A DNA stretch of 64,000 nt. Origin: DASVRZ01 sp038230215 (lineage in GTDB: Bacteria; Verrucomicrobiota; Verrucomicrobiia; Chthoniobacterales; DASVRZ01). The translations under genes and the position numbers were made by a program. The DNA is taken from contig JBBRNR010000003.1 of the NCBI GenBank assembly GCA_038230215.1, forward strand, positions 124,001-188,000. Reading direction: 5' to 3'. Shown one piece after another: positions 49,981 through 61,114 of this stretch (position 1 is its first letter; each line of letters begins with the position of its first letter). The notes under the pieces were generated by a model. That model ran no database searches, was not told the origin of the DNA, and worked only from the letters and a program-made list of their open reading frames with translations.

Positions 49981-51102
49981 ATGACGAATGGTTCCACCGC
50001 CGACCTGCCGAATCCGTTTGTGGAAGCACTCCGAGAAGAGGCCAGGGAGGCCGGGCTACGCTACACGCACGACGATCAGCCTGGGCTCCGGCGCGAGAAA
50101 CGAGGCGATGAATTCGTTTACCTCCATACCGATGGAACTCCCGTGAACGATGAATCGACTTTGACTCGGATCAAGCGGCTGGCCATTCCGCCCGCGTGGA
50201 CAGATGTGTGGATTTGCCACCGGGAAAACGGCCACATTCAGTCCACCGGGCGCGATGTCCGGCAGCGGAAACAATATCGTTACCACCCGAAATGGAGGGC
50301 GCATCGGGACGAGAATAAATTTGGCCGCATGATCGCTTTTGCTCGGGCGCTACCGAAGATTCGCCGACGGGCGAAACGTGATCTGGCCTTGCGTGGAATG
50401 CCCCGCGAGAAGGTGCTCGCGACTGTGGTCAGCCTGCTGGAGGGGACTTTGATTCGAGTTGGCAACGACGAATACGTCAAACAAAACGGCTCCTACGGAC
50501 TGACTACGATGCGCAACCGGCACGTGCATGTGAGGGGAGCGAAAATCGAGTTTGCCTTCAAAGGAAAAAGCGGCGTCCGCCACGAGATCGCGGTGCAGGA
50601 CCGGCAGCTCGCGCAGATCGTACGCCGTTGTCAGGAGATGCCGGGCCAGGAGTTATTTGCGTATGAGGACGAGCACGGAGAGGCGCGCAATGTCACCTCC
50701 CAAGACGTGAACGAATACCTCCGCTCCATCGCAGGCGACGACTTCAGCGCCAAGGATTTCCGCACCTGGGCCGGGACAGTGCTGGCAGCGATCGCGCTGC
50801 GGGAGTTTGAGGCGTTCACCGCACAGACCGAGGCCAGGAAAAATGTCGTCACCGCCATTGAGGCAGTTGCGAAGATGCTCGGGAACACGCCCTCCGTCTG
50901 CCGCAAATGCTACGTTCACCCAGTCATTCTGGATAGTTATCTAACGGGTGACACCATCGCCACGGTCCAGCAGCAGATGCAGGGGAAAATCGACCGATCT
51001 CTGTCCAAGTTGAAGCCCGAGGAAGCGGCCGTGCTCGTCCTGCTTCAGCAGAAATTGAAGACCAGCAAGCGCGTGGTGAAGGCGCGCCGGACGGGTTGTT
51101 AG
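49981..51102 (+). CDS. DNA topoisomerase IB (bacterial type)
   Basis: 373 residues. Tyr-recombinase-like catalytic core with LRYTHDDQPGLRREKRG at the start, KRLAIPPAWTDVWICHRENGHIQSTGRDVRQRKQYRYHPKWR, RVGNDEYVKQNGSYGLTTMRNRHV (catalytic Arg region), KDFRTWAGTVLAA (Arg/His region), and the nucleophile Tyr311 in CRKCYVHPVIL. Relaxes supercoils by nicking one strand. ATG at 49981 follows GGAGT; a GTG ten codons upstream is less likely. Its stop overlaps the convergent gene end at 51099. Confidence 0.93.
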   Translation: MTNGSTADLPNPFVEALREEAREAGLRYTHDDQPGLRREKRGDEFVYLHTDGTPVNDESTLTRIKRLAIPPAWTDVWICHRENGHIQSTGRDVRQRKQYRYHPKWRAHRDENKFGRMIAFARALPKIRRRAKRDLALRGMPREKVLATVVSLLEGTLIRVGNDEYVKQNGSYGLTTMRNRHVHVRGAKIEFAFKGKSGVRHEIAVQDRQLAQIVRRCQEMPGQELFAYEDEHGEARNVTSQDVNEYLRSIAGDDFSAKDFRTWAGTVLAAIALREFEAFTAQTEARKNVVTAIEAVAKMLGNTPSVCRKCYVHPVILDSYLTGDTIATVQQQMQGKIDRSLSKLKPEEAAVLVLLQQKLKTSKRVVKARRTGC

Positions 51103-54100
51103 TTTTCCTCCAGTCGCACGCGGAAAAACTGGCTGGAACCTTCCGGCACTCCGCTCATGAGAATCGGACCACCGGGTTGCGCAACGCTATTGTTGCCGGG
51201 CACATCCCAGAGGTGCCAGGAGTTGAGATCGGTCGAGGTCTCCACGAAAACGGAGCGGTTTTGCGGGACGCTGAAACTCAGGTTCACCATATTGTTAGTC
51301 AGAGTCGTCACGGGCTTCAAGCTACTGCTCCCATTCTGCGGATCGGTGCCGGCCAGAAATTCGTTATAATTCACCTGTCCGTCGAAGTCTGGATCGCTAT
51401 TTCCGTCGCCTCCGTTGGGAGTCGGAGTGCCAAACTCAGTCACATGCCACTGGTCGTAAGTTTGGTGCGTGGCGTTGAAATTACTGATCCAGTTTTCCAC
51501 GAGTGCGATGTTGGTCAGGTCAAGTTCGCTACTGGCGATCGGAGGCATGCGGGTGTAGCCGTTGGTGAGAGCGATGCGGTTGCGGACGACGGAGTGATTG
51601 AGGTCGTTGGGAACGACGAGTTTGTCGCCAGATTGCAGCGCATTGGTGGCAACTCCGTTGACCAAACCAGTCTCCGCGAGGGAGAGTTCGGGCAGGCCAT
51701 CCCAGGAGGGTCCGGTGCCGCCAGCCTGGTGGCAGTAGGCGCAGTTGACCGCGAGGTAGGAACGCACGCGGGCCTCGACAGGATAATTGGTTTCGTCGGG
51801 CCGCAAGTGTCGGGGCAGAAGGTTGGGAGAGTCCGGCGTGTTGGAGAAGTAACCGGCGTTGCGCAGGAGGTCGAGCTGGTTGCCGGCGAAGCCGTTGAGG
51901 GTATTGGTCAGATTTAATTGCCGGGTGTTAAAAGAGAGCGCGTGGCCAGCCTGTGGCGTGTGACAGGTCAGGCAACTGCCACGGCTGGGGATCTGCCAGG
52001 TCTGGGTGCGGGAGACGCCATTTTCGCTGACGGTAATGGGAAAACTAACGCCTTCATCGGGCACGAGAGTGGCCTCGGTGCCTGCGTCGTTCCAACGATA
52101 GCTGACGCCGTAGGAGCCGGTGGCATTTTTCACGATAAGCCGGGTTTCGATGCGCTTGCGAGGTCCGGTGCCGCCAGAAATCGGCGGATTCGTGCGGGTA
52201 AGTTCCATGTCGAAGTGTTTTACCCAGATTTCACCATCGGGGAAGGTCCACTTCCCGTCGCGGGACCAGGTCATTTTACTGGACGCGTTGGGAATGGCGA
52301 ACCAACGGCGTTTGACTGCGAAGTCGCTCCAGAAAGTGAGATTGGGCTGGTAGGGCAAAATGCCCGGATTGGGCGAGAGATCAGTGAGGTCGGCAAAGAG
52401 GCCCGTGGCACTGAGGGTATCGGGAAAAGTGCCGCTGACGGTGCCTGTGATGAGACGCTGGATGGTGCCGTTGTTGATATTCGCCGCAAGCACGTCCTGA
52501 TTGGAGGGATCACTGCCAAAGGCGACGAGGCCGGCTTGCGTGGTGAGCCGCGTGACGGTGGGTGCGGCGGCACCATTGCGGACGAGAGACCAGACGTTGC
52601 CGGAAACGTAGTCGGCGAAGATGTAGGCGCCGATGAAGCTGCCGAAACGGCTACCGCGATAAACCAAGCCGCCGGTGACGGAGTTGCCTTGGAAATTGCC
52701 AGTGCCGTGGGTGTACTCGTAAATGGGATTGATCGAAGTGAAGCCGCTGGGAGCGGTCTTGGGTCCGGGATGGAGGCCCTCGCGATAGTCCCAACCGTAG
52801 TTGCCGCCTTTCGTTACGAGGTCGATTTCCTCGTAGGTGTTCTGGCCGACATCGGCGAGCCAGAGTTCGCCGGTGCTGGAGTCGAAGGAAAAACGCCAGG
52901 GATTGCGCATCCCGACTGCGAAAAACTCCGTGCGCACCGAGGAAGAATTGACTGCGATTCCATTGAAACTCGTCGCACCCACAAAGGGATTGTCGGATGG
53001 GATGGCATAGCGGGCGACTCCGCCGGTGGTGAGCACAGCGGGATGGGAGTTGGGCGCGATGGAACCCGCTTTCTTGTCCACATCGATGCGGGCAATGGCA
53101 GAGAAGAAGTTAAGGTCGATATGCTGGGCATTGTTGTATTGGTCGTTCTGGCCGCCCTCGTCGCCGAATGAAATGTAGAGATAACCATCGGGCCCGAAAC
53201 CCAGACCGCCGCCGTTGTGGTTGCCAGCCCGGTCCACTTGCTCGAGGAGGATCAGCTCGGAGGCCGGATCTGCGACGTTGGGATTGCCTGCCTGAGCGGT
53301 GAACCGAGCCACGCGCTCATAGACGAGATTGTCCGCTTTTTTCGCCGAGTAGAACACATAGAAGAAGCGGTTGACGGCGTGACTAGGATGAAAGGCGAGT
53401 CCCAGCAAACCCTGCTCACTGGTGGTGCTTAAAGTCTCCCCCCGCCCACCCAGTAGCGTGGGCAGATCGAGGAAGGTGGAACTAACCGGACTCGCCGCCG
53501 TGACGTCTGGAATGACTTTTACCAGCCCCCCTTTTTCGCAAATGTAGAGACGTCTGGCATCCGCTGGTGGCGAGGCCAGGCACACCGGCTGGTTAAAGGT
53601 GACTCCCGGAAAGGCATCGACGAGCTGGATGGCGGTCGCCGGAGGGGTTGACGGTATGTTTAGAGTGGGACTGGGCACCCGCAGGGAGTTGGAAAATAGA
53701 ATGGAAACCGTGGCGATATTGGACTGTCCGCCACCACCCCGAACGCGGTAACTGAAGCTATCCGAACTGGGGCTGCCCGTTGTCTGCGTATAAAGAATCT
53801 GCCCGGCAGCATTGGGAACTGCGGTGCCGGATTGTGGCGCTTGCACGATTACGATGGAGCCGGTGATGATGTCCCCCGTGTCGTTGGCCAGGACAGGGAG
53901 AAGCACTTTTTGGCCGCGATGCATCGTGATGCTGTCGGGCTGTGCGACTGGAGCCGCGAAGGTGGCATCGGGACCCGCCGTAAAACTGGCACTCACTTGA
54001 GCGGCGGTAAAAGCGTAGTCGTGGAGACGAAATTCGTTATAGGAGATATTGGAATTGCTGTCCCCGCTAAACTGCGAACGGCCGAGCCAGTTGTTCACAT

Positions 54101-54785
54101 CGCGGATGCTGTCGAGGTGAAATGGCGTGTCGAGAGTCGCTGCAAGAGTGCCATTTTGATACCAGGAAAGTCGCCCACCATTGCTGCCGAAGTTGCCTAC
54201 CCCATCCTGAAAAGTGACGACGAAATGATACTGCGTCCCGACTGTTTGAGTGAGGCTCGTGTCGGCCTGGAGAGTCGTTCCCCCATTGGCTTTTCCCTCA
54301 AATCTCTGGGTGTTGGCATTGGTGCTGCGATTATAAGTCAGGCAAATGTCATCCGTTGCGGAAGTGACGCCGGGCGCGGGATTATTCAACGCGATTTCGC
54401 CGGTGCCGGTGTTTAAGCGTCCGAAATCCAGCACCCGCTGGTTACTTTTTAAGGACTGCGCCGTGGCCCACACTTCCATGGTGAGATCGGTGCGGGGGGA
54501 AACGAGGCCATTGGGAAGATCGACAAATGCAGCGATAGCCGTCTCAGTCTGCCGTCCATTAGTGGTGCCGGGGAGAGTGAGAGCGGTGCCTGTGAAAGTA
54601 GCGCCTGCTCCCCGGATCAAAGCAGTCGAACCGCTAACAGAATCGACCATTGCATAGCCCGTGGTGCCCGTGGTAACGGCTCCGGCGGCGTTATTGAAAG
54701 ACCAGCGGTTCAGCAAACCTGCCTGGGCTGAAGAGGCAACGCTCACCATCAGCAGGCCCAGGTAAATGTATAATCTTAAAAACAT
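51099..54785 (-). CDS. Secreted LamG / PQQ-sugar-dehydrogenase / cytochrome c fusion protein
   Basis: 1228 residues with signal peptide (LGLLMVSVASSAQA). Domains in order: LamG-like concanavalin fold (about 24-275, LNRWSFNNAAG..., NYEF-like tail), a cadherin/Ig-like linker (PDSITMHRGQKVLLPVLANDTGD), a PQQ-dependent sugar dehydrogenase beta-propeller (about 395-800, GLLGLAFHPSHAVNRFFYVFYS, GGLGFGPDGYLYISFGDEGG), and a C-terminal region with two haem sites, C938LTCH and C1015AYCH. It probably oxidises sugars at the cell surface and passes electrons to a bound cytochrome. Such giant fusions are typical of Verrucomicrobiota and Planctomycetes. Preceded by the 21/22-bp array. Confidence 0.82.
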   Translation of the reverse strand: MFLRLYIYLGLLMVSVASSAQAGLLNRWSFNNAAGAVTTGTTGYAMVDSVSGSTALIRGAGATFTGTALTLPGTTNGRQTETAIAAFVDLPNGLVSPRTDLTMEVWATAQSLKSNQRVLDFGRLNTGTGEIALNNPAPGVTSATDDICLTYNRSTNANTQRFEGKANGGTTLQADTSLTQTVGTQYHFVVTFQDGVGNFGSNGGRLSWYQNGTLAATLDTPFHLDSIRDVNNWLGRSQFSGDSNSNISYNEFRLHDYAFTAAQVSASFTAGPDATFAAPVAQPDSITMHRGQKVLLPVLANDTGDIITGSIVIVQAPQSGTAVPNAAGQILYTQTTGSPSSDSFSYRVRGGGGQSNIATVSILFSNSLRVPSPTLNIPSTPPATAIQLVDAFPGVTFNQPVCLASPPADARRLYICEKGGLVKVIPDVTAASPVSSTFLDLPTLLGGRGETLSTTSEQGLLGLAFHPSHAVNRFFYVFYSAKKADNLVYERVARFTAQAGNPNVADPASELILLEQVDRAGNHNGGGLGFGPDGYLYISFGDEGGQNDQYNNAQHIDLNFFSAIARIDVDKKAGSIAPNSHPAVLTTGGVARYAIPSDNPFVGATSFNGIAVNSSSVRTEFFAVGMRNPWRFSFDSSTGELWLADVGQNTYEEIDLVTKGGNYGWDYREGLHPGPKTAPSGFTSINPIYEYTHGTGNFQGNSVTGGLVYRGSRFGSFIGAYIFADYVSGNVWSLVRNGAAAPTVTRLTTQAGLVAFGSDPSNQDVLAANINNGTIQRLITGTVSGTFPDTLSATGLFADLTDLSPNPGILPYQPNLTFWSDFAVKRRWFAIPNASSKMTWSRDGKWTFPDGEIWVKHFDMELTRTNPPISGGTGPRKRIETRLIVKNATGSYGVSYRWNDAGTEATLVPDEGVSFPITVSENGVSRTQTWQIPSRGSCLTCHTPQAGHALSFNTRQLNLTNTLNGFAGNQLDLLRNAGYFSNTPDSPNLLPRHLRPDETNYPVEARVRSYLAVNCAYCHQAGGTGPSWDGLPELSLAETGLVNGVATNALQSGDKLVVPNDLNHSVVRNRIALTNGYTRMPPIASSELDLTNIALVENWISNFNATHQTYDQWHVTEFGTPTPNGGDGNSDPDFDGQVNYNEFLAGTDPQNGSSSLKPVTTLTNNMVNLSFSVPQNRSVFVETSTDLNSWHLWDVPGNNSVAQPGGPILMSGVPEGSSQFFRVRLEEN

Positions 54786-55219
54786 TGTCAGAAATTGTGC
54801 GTGGGGGAAATCAACGGAGGGAAATCGGATGTGCGCATCTTATACTCTAAACGCGAATCGAGCAAAAGCGGGTGCATCGGCTCGTCGGGTGAGGAAACCA
54901 GCCTCCTGAATCGACCTCCGCGTCGTTCCCTTCGACCTCCGCGTCAGTTCCCTTCGACCTCCGCGTCAGTTCCCTTCGACCTCCGCGTCGTTCCCATCGA
55001 CCTCCGCGTCGTTCCCATCGACCTCCGGGTCGTTCCCATCGACCTCCGCGTCAGTTCCCTTCGACCTCCGCGTCCGTTCCCTTCGACCTCCGCGTCCGTT
55101 CCCTTCGACCTCCGCGTCGTTCCCATTTCACACCTGGCAGTGGCAATGTAGGCGCAGCTCTATTCTTAACCCCGCTCTGTATTGCCAATCTGAGGGTTTT
55201 GGCAGACTATTCCGCCTCC
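54786..55219. other. Divergent intergenic region with a conserved 21/22-bp array
   Basis: 434 bases between the leftward fusion protein and rightward ispG. No gene supported: open frames over the array simply translate the repeat. The array spans 54911-55125. The region must also hold the promoter of ispG (after 55126) and that of the leftward gene (before 54911, or within the array). Confidence 0.6.
54911..55125. repeat. 21/22-bp tandem array (10 units)
   Basis: Units begin TCGACCTCCGCGTC at 54911, 54932, 54954, 54976, 54997, 55018, 55039, 55061, 55083 and 55105, with spacings of 21 or 22 bases. Each continues with GTTCCC, AGTTCCC or CGTTCCC; the extra base makes the 22-bp form. Units are nearly identical, unlike the degenerate arrays at 3648 and 18150, so amplification is recent or units are kept uniform. 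The mixed spacing breaks any reading frame. Confidence 0.92.
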
Positions 55220-56959
<1,740 letters not shown>

Positions 56960-56991
56960 CCTTTTTCTAACATCCGACTTCCATACCTATC

Positions 56992-57525
56992 ATGACCCGT
57001 TTCCTTAAATTTCTCCCACTTCTTCTGCTCGCCGCCCTCACCGGTTGTAGCACGCTCGAAGACTCCGCCGTCAATCTCAACCCATTCCGCAATCCCACTG
57101 GCAAAGCGAAGATCGTGATCGATCTCAGCCAGCAAAAAGCCTGGCTCTATCGCGGTCGCGAACTGGCCGCCGTCACCCGCATTTCCTCGGGCCGCGAAGG
57201 CTACGACACTCCGACCGGCTCGTTCTCTGTGATCCAGAAAGACGCCGATCACCGGTCGAGTGTCTATGGCGCATACGTCCTCGCCGGCACGCGCAAAATC
57301 GTCGTGCCCGACGTGGATACTCGCAAAACCAAACCGCCCGCCGGCACGACTTACATCGGAGCACCGATGCCGTGGTTTCTGCGGTTTTACACTGGCCACG
57401 GAATGCATGCGGGCGACGTGCCCAACTACCCCGCGTCGCATGGCTGCATCCGCCTGCCCCAGTCGATGGCGAAGAAATTTTACGCCGCCGCGAAACTGGG
57501 AACGCCGGTGATCGTCCGCCGCTAG
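56992..57525 (+). CDS. L,D-transpeptidase (YkuD) lipoprotein
   Basis: 177 residues: lipoprotein signal with lipobox LTGC (Cys at about residue 19) and a YkuD domain with ASHGCIRLP, catalytic Cys152, and HGMHAGD upstream. Such enzymes cross-link peptidoglycan stem peptides or attach lipoproteins to them. Lies 32 bases after ispG. Confidence 0.9.
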   Translation: MTRFLKFLPLLLLAALTGCSTLEDSAVNLNPFRNPTGKAKIVIDLSQQKAWLYRGRELAAVTRISSGREGYDTPTGSFSVIQKDADHRSSVYGAYVLAGTRKIVVPDVDTRKTKPPAGTTYIGAPMPWFLRFYTGHGMHAGDVPNYPASHGCIRLPQSMAKKFYAAAKLGTPVIVRR

Positions 57526-57606
57526 TAATAGCGTAAATCTCTGGAGTCTCCGAACAAGTGGTCACTGCTTGACCGCCCGAAGCAATCTGCTAACTCTGTG
57601 GGCCTT

Positions 57607-58755
57607 ATGTCCGCCGATCCAACCGCACTCTATTCCCGCAAAAATCCCTTTCCCGCGAAGCTCGCGGTCAATCGCAAGCTGACTGCCGAGACCTCGCAAA
57701 AGGAAACCCGCCATTTCGAGATCTCGCTGGCTGGTTCCGGAGTGGTTTACGAAGTCGGTGATTCCCTCGGAGTATTCGCTAGCAACTGCCCACAACTCGT
57801 CGAGGAAATCATTCACGCCTTGCATCTCACCGGCGACGAGGAAGTGCTCAACCCGGACAAAGTCACCACCACATTGCGCAGCGCATTGTTGAAAGATTGC
57901 GTGATCACGGCTCCGTCGAAACAATTTCTCGAGGCCATCGTCGCCAAGGCCGAGGCTGCGCCGCTAATCGCCGAACTCATGCAGCCCGAACGCAAAAAAG
58001 ACCTCGAGGAATATCTCTGGGGCATGGAGATCGTCGATTTCCTGCTCGATCATCCTTCGATCCAGTGGACGGCGGCCGAGTTTGCCGCCACGCTGCGCAA
58101 ACTTCAGCCGCGTCTTTATTCCATTTCGTCCAGCTTGAAGGCGCACCCCGAGCAGGTCCATCTGACCATCGCCGCTGTGCGTTATGAGAGTCACGGACGG
58201 CAGCGCAAGGGCGTCGCCTCGACCTTTCTCTCGGACCGCGTGACCGACGAGGTGCCGATCCCGGTGTTCGTCCACACAGCGAAAGGTTTCCGTCTGCCCG
58301 AGGATAAAACACTGCCCGTGATCATGGTTGGCCCCGGCACCGGCGTGGCTCCGTTTCGCGCCATGGTGCAGGAGCGCGAGGCGACCGGCGCAACCGGCAA
58401 AAACTGGCTCTTTTTCGGCGAACAACGCTCGTCCTCGGACTTTTTCTACCAGGAGGAATGGGACGCCGCGATGGCGAAGGGCGTGCTCACAAAGCTGACC
58501 ACCGCCTTTTCCCGCGACCAGGAACAGAAGATATACGTGCAGCATCGGATGCTCGAGAATGCTCCGGAAATCTGGCGTTGGCTCGAGGACGGCGCGCATT
58601 TCTTCGTCTGCGGCGACGGCGCACGCATGGCCAAGGACGTGGATTTTGCCCTGCACCAGATCGTCGAAAAAGAGGGCGGCAAGACTCCCGAGGAAGCCGC
58701 GCTCTACATGGAGCAGTTTAAAAAAGACAAGCGTTACAAGCGCGACGTTTATTGA
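57607..58755 (+). CDS. CysJ-like FAD/NAD(P)H diflavin reductase lacking the flavodoxin domain
   Basis: 382 residues with the sulfite-reductase-flavoprotein type FAD-binding (RLYSISSSLKAHPEQVHLTIAAVRYE) and NAD(P)-binding domains (VIMVGPGTGVAPFRAMVQERE, LFFGEQRSSSDFFYQEEWD, FFVCGDGARMAKDV) but no FMN flavodoxin domain in front. Electrons would therefore pass directly from NAD(P)H via FAD to an outside partner. It overlaps the following glycosyltransferase gene by 4 bases. A role in assimilatory sulfite reduction would need a separate flavodoxin; not in this window. Confidence 0.85.
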   Translation: MSADPTALYSRKNPFPAKLAVNRKLTAETSQKETRHFEISLAGSGVVYEVGDSLGVFASNCPQLVEEIIHALHLTGDEEVLNPDKVTTTLRSALLKDCVITAPSKQFLEAIVAKAEAAPLIAELMQPERKKDLEEYLWGMEIVDFLLDHPSIQWTAAEFAATLRKLQPRLYSISSSLKAHPEQVHLTIAAVRYESHGRQRKGVASTFLSDRVTDEVPIPVFVHTAKGFRLPEDKTLPVIMVGPGTGVAPFRAMVQEREATGATGKNWLFFGEQRSSSDFFYQEEWDAAMAKGVLTKLTTAFSRDQEQKIYVQHRMLENAPEIWRWLEDGAHFFVCGDGARMAKDVDFALHQIVEKEGGKTPEEAALYMEQFKKDKRYKRDVY

Positions 58756-60173
58756 AAACCTGGCTCGCAATCCTCTGGTTCGCCCTGATCATTGGCGTCT
58801 GGGTGGTGCGCGGGCTGCCATGGAATCTGGACGAATACGACCAGGCGAAGCAGGCCTACACGTCCTACGAAATGATCGGGAGCGACGCGTGGTGGTATCA
58901 ACATACCCCGCGTCAGGACTCCGCCACGAAGCCACCCTTGGTCGGCTGGATCTCGGCGGCCCTCTACAAAATGAGCGGAAACTGGGACATCGCCTGGCGT
59001 TTACCGTCGCTACTCGCAGCCATCGGGACTTTGATTCTACTCTGGCAGGGCGGCATGAAAGTCACGGGCATCGGCGGCGCGTATCTGGCGACGGCAGCAT
59101 TCTCCTGGAACCTGCTCGCGATCCGTCTCGCCACAATGGTGCGGACCGACATGGTGTTGGCGTTTTTTATTTTCGCCAGCGGCTGGCTGATCTGGCGACG
59201 CCTCCAGCAGAACGAAAAATGGATGTTGGGCGACACGATCTGGCTGACACTTTTGCTGGCCGCCGCCACCATGACGAAGGGTCCGATCTATCACGCCTTC
59301 CTGTTGCCGGGCCTCGTCGCGTGGCTGTTTTTTGCGGAGCCGCAGGAGAATAAATCGCGTATCGCAGTCGGCTATTTCATCGCCTCGGTGGTGTCATTGC
59401 TGCCCTTTCTCTTCTGGACTTGGATGCGGATGCAACAAGACCCGTCGTTCTACAATCAAGTCGTGGTGAAGGAGTTTCTCGGGCGTTTCACCGTTGGGGC
59501 CAAGGCGATTCATAACAACCAGACGTGGTATTTTTATCTGCCGCATCTCCTCACCAAGGCCGCGCCCTGGAGCCTGCTTTTCATCGCCGCGCTTTGCTTG
59601 AAAACAACCCGACTCCAATGGAAAAAAAACTCGGCCACACTTTGGCTCATTGCCTGGACCCTCGGCGGCGTGATCGCCATGAGCCTCGTCCCATCGAAAC
59701 GGGTGGACCGCATTTTCCCGGTCTTCCCGGCGGCGGCCTTGACCTTGGCAGCGCTGCTGCCCGTCCTGCTGCAAAAACTTTCCTCCCGCCTGCTTGTGAC
59801 TTTAGGCGCGTTGACGGTACTCGGCTACGGCAGCTACACGATCCTGGTCGTGCGTCAGGGCTACCACTCAGAGCTGGACCGGTTGGTGAAGTTTGGCAGC
59901 TCCGTCCAGCAACTTTGCGCCGTGAATCATTGGAACTACGCCATCGTCGAGGGCCGCGATGAAGGCCTGCTGATGTATGCCCACAAAATGACTTTCAGTG
60001 AAATGAAAGCCACCGCCACCCAACTCAAAAGCGGCTCCCTCAAGGCCGCCGTGGTCGATTCCACCGACTTGAAAAGACTCACCGAAAAGACAGGCGAGTT
60101 GCAGTCTCTTCTGGAGATTCAACATCCGACGGATCGCGACTATTCCTACCATCTGGTCCGGCTCCGACCCTGA
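58752..60173 (+). CDS. Membrane glycosyltransferase, ArnT-like
   Basis: 473 residues with about 10-12 hydrophobic segments. The first loop contains WNLDEYDQAKQAYTSYEMI, with the Asp-Glu pair expected in polyprenol-phosphate-sugar transferases (GT83/ArnT type), and RQDSATKPPLVGWISAALYKM typical of the second. A third enzyme of this class in the window. TTG start at 58752 overlaps the preceding stop (TTGA). Confidence 0.78.
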   Translation: MKTWLAILWFALIIGVWVVRGLPWNLDEYDQAKQAYTSYEMIGSDAWWYQHTPRQDSATKPPLVGWISAALYKMSGNWDIAWRLPSLLAAIGTLILLWQGGMKVTGIGGAYLATAAFSWNLLAIRLATMVRTDMVLAFFIFASGWLIWRRLQQNEKWMLGDTIWLTLLLAAATMTKGPIYHAFLLPGLVAWLFFAEPQENKSRIAVGYFIASVVSLLPFLFWTWMRMQQDPSFYNQVVVKEFLGRFTVGAKAIHNNQTWYFYLPHLLTKAAPWSLLFIAALCLKTTRLQWKKNSATLWLIAWTLGGVIAMSLVPSKRVDRIFPVFPAAALTLAALLPVLLQKLSSRLLVTLGALTVLGYGSYTILVVRQGYHSELDRLVKFGSSVQQLCAVNHWNYAIVEGRDEGLLMYAHKMTFSEMKATATQLKSGSLKAAVVDSTDLKRLTEKTGELQSLLEIQHPTDRDYSYHLVRLRP

Positions 60174-60288
60174 TCCTCCGCCCGTGGCACGGCTCTGGGC
60201 GAGGCGGTGTTTTCATTTGCCTTGCGGCCCGGCATACGGCTAATTACAGGTCCAATGATCCGCCTGTTGGCGAAGCTTTTATACCGTC

Positions 60289-61092
60289 ATGCATCACTTC
60301 CGCGCCGCCGCCTTCCTTGTCCTTGTCCTTCTCACCTCTGCTCTGCCTCTCCGGGCCGCGGCGCCCCCAGCCCAGATCGATCTCAAGCAATTCCAGCAGG
60401 GCACCCAGATCGACAACGTCATTGTGCCCGTTCCGGCGGAAATTTTTCTCGTCCTGGATAAGATTGGAACTCCCAACTGGAAGGCCGAGATGCGAGACGC
60501 CGACCTCAAGATCGGTGAGCGTCACCAAATCGCGCTCCTCCTCGGCACCGTCATCGCCGACGGCTTTGTCGCCGTCGAGGCCACCGACCGCGAAAAGGTG
60601 AAAAACATTGGCCGCGATGTCCTGAAACTCGCTGGCGCCATTGGCGTGCGCGACTCCGTTCTTGGACGCAGCAACAGCATTATCGAAAAAGCCGACAAAG
60701 GCGACTGGCTGAATGTGAAACGCGAGCTCGACGGAGCACTACAGGACGTGCGCAACGCCATGTCCGAACTGAACGACGACCAGCTCGCTCATCTCGTCAG
60801 CCTCGGTGGCTGGCTGCGGGGCACCGAAGTTCTCACGTCGGTTCTGAATAAAAGCTATTCCAAGGATGGCTCCGATCTGCTTCATCAGCCCCAGCTTCTG
60901 GCGTATTTCAACGCCCAGATCAAGGCGATGCCGCCCGAGCTGCGAAAGACTTCTCTGATTGTCCAGGTTCGCCGCCGCCTGCTGGAAATCAGCCCACTGA
61001 TCGACGAGTCGGAGATTTCCAAGCAGTCAGTAGACAAGGTTCATACGATTACCAGTGATCTCGTAAAGTCGATCTTGCAAAAAGACTCCTAA
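60289..61092 (+). CDS. Exported hypothetical protein
   Basis: 267 residues with a signal peptide (FRAAAFLVLVLLTSALPLRA) and a helical mature part without recognisable motifs. ERHQIALLLGTVIADGFVAVEATDREKVKNIG and LLAYFNAQIKAMPPELRKTSLIVQVRRRLLEIS are its best-ordered stretches. Same direction as the next small exported proteins; may form a transcription unit. Function unknown. Confidence 0.65.
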   Translation: MHHFRAAAFLVLVLLTSALPLRAAAPPAQIDLKQFQQGTQIDNVIVPVPAEIFLVLDKIGTPNWKAEMRDADLKIGERHQIALLLGTVIADGFVAVEATDREKVKNIGRDVLKLAGAIGVRDSVLGRSNSIIEKADKGDWLNVKRELDGALQDVRNAMSELNDDQLAHLVSLGGWLRGTEVLTSVLNKSYSKDGSDLLHQPQLLAYFNAQIKAMPPELRKTSLIVQVRRRLLEISPLIDESEISKQSVDKVHTITSDLVKSILQKDS

Positions 61093-61114
61093 TATCGCTT
61101 ACTCCACATCTCTA

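Noticed and set aside
54944..55126. 60-residue frame made of repeated MGTTRRSKG-like units
   Set aside because: Direct translation of the 21/22-bp array; the frame depends on which unit lengths follow each other.
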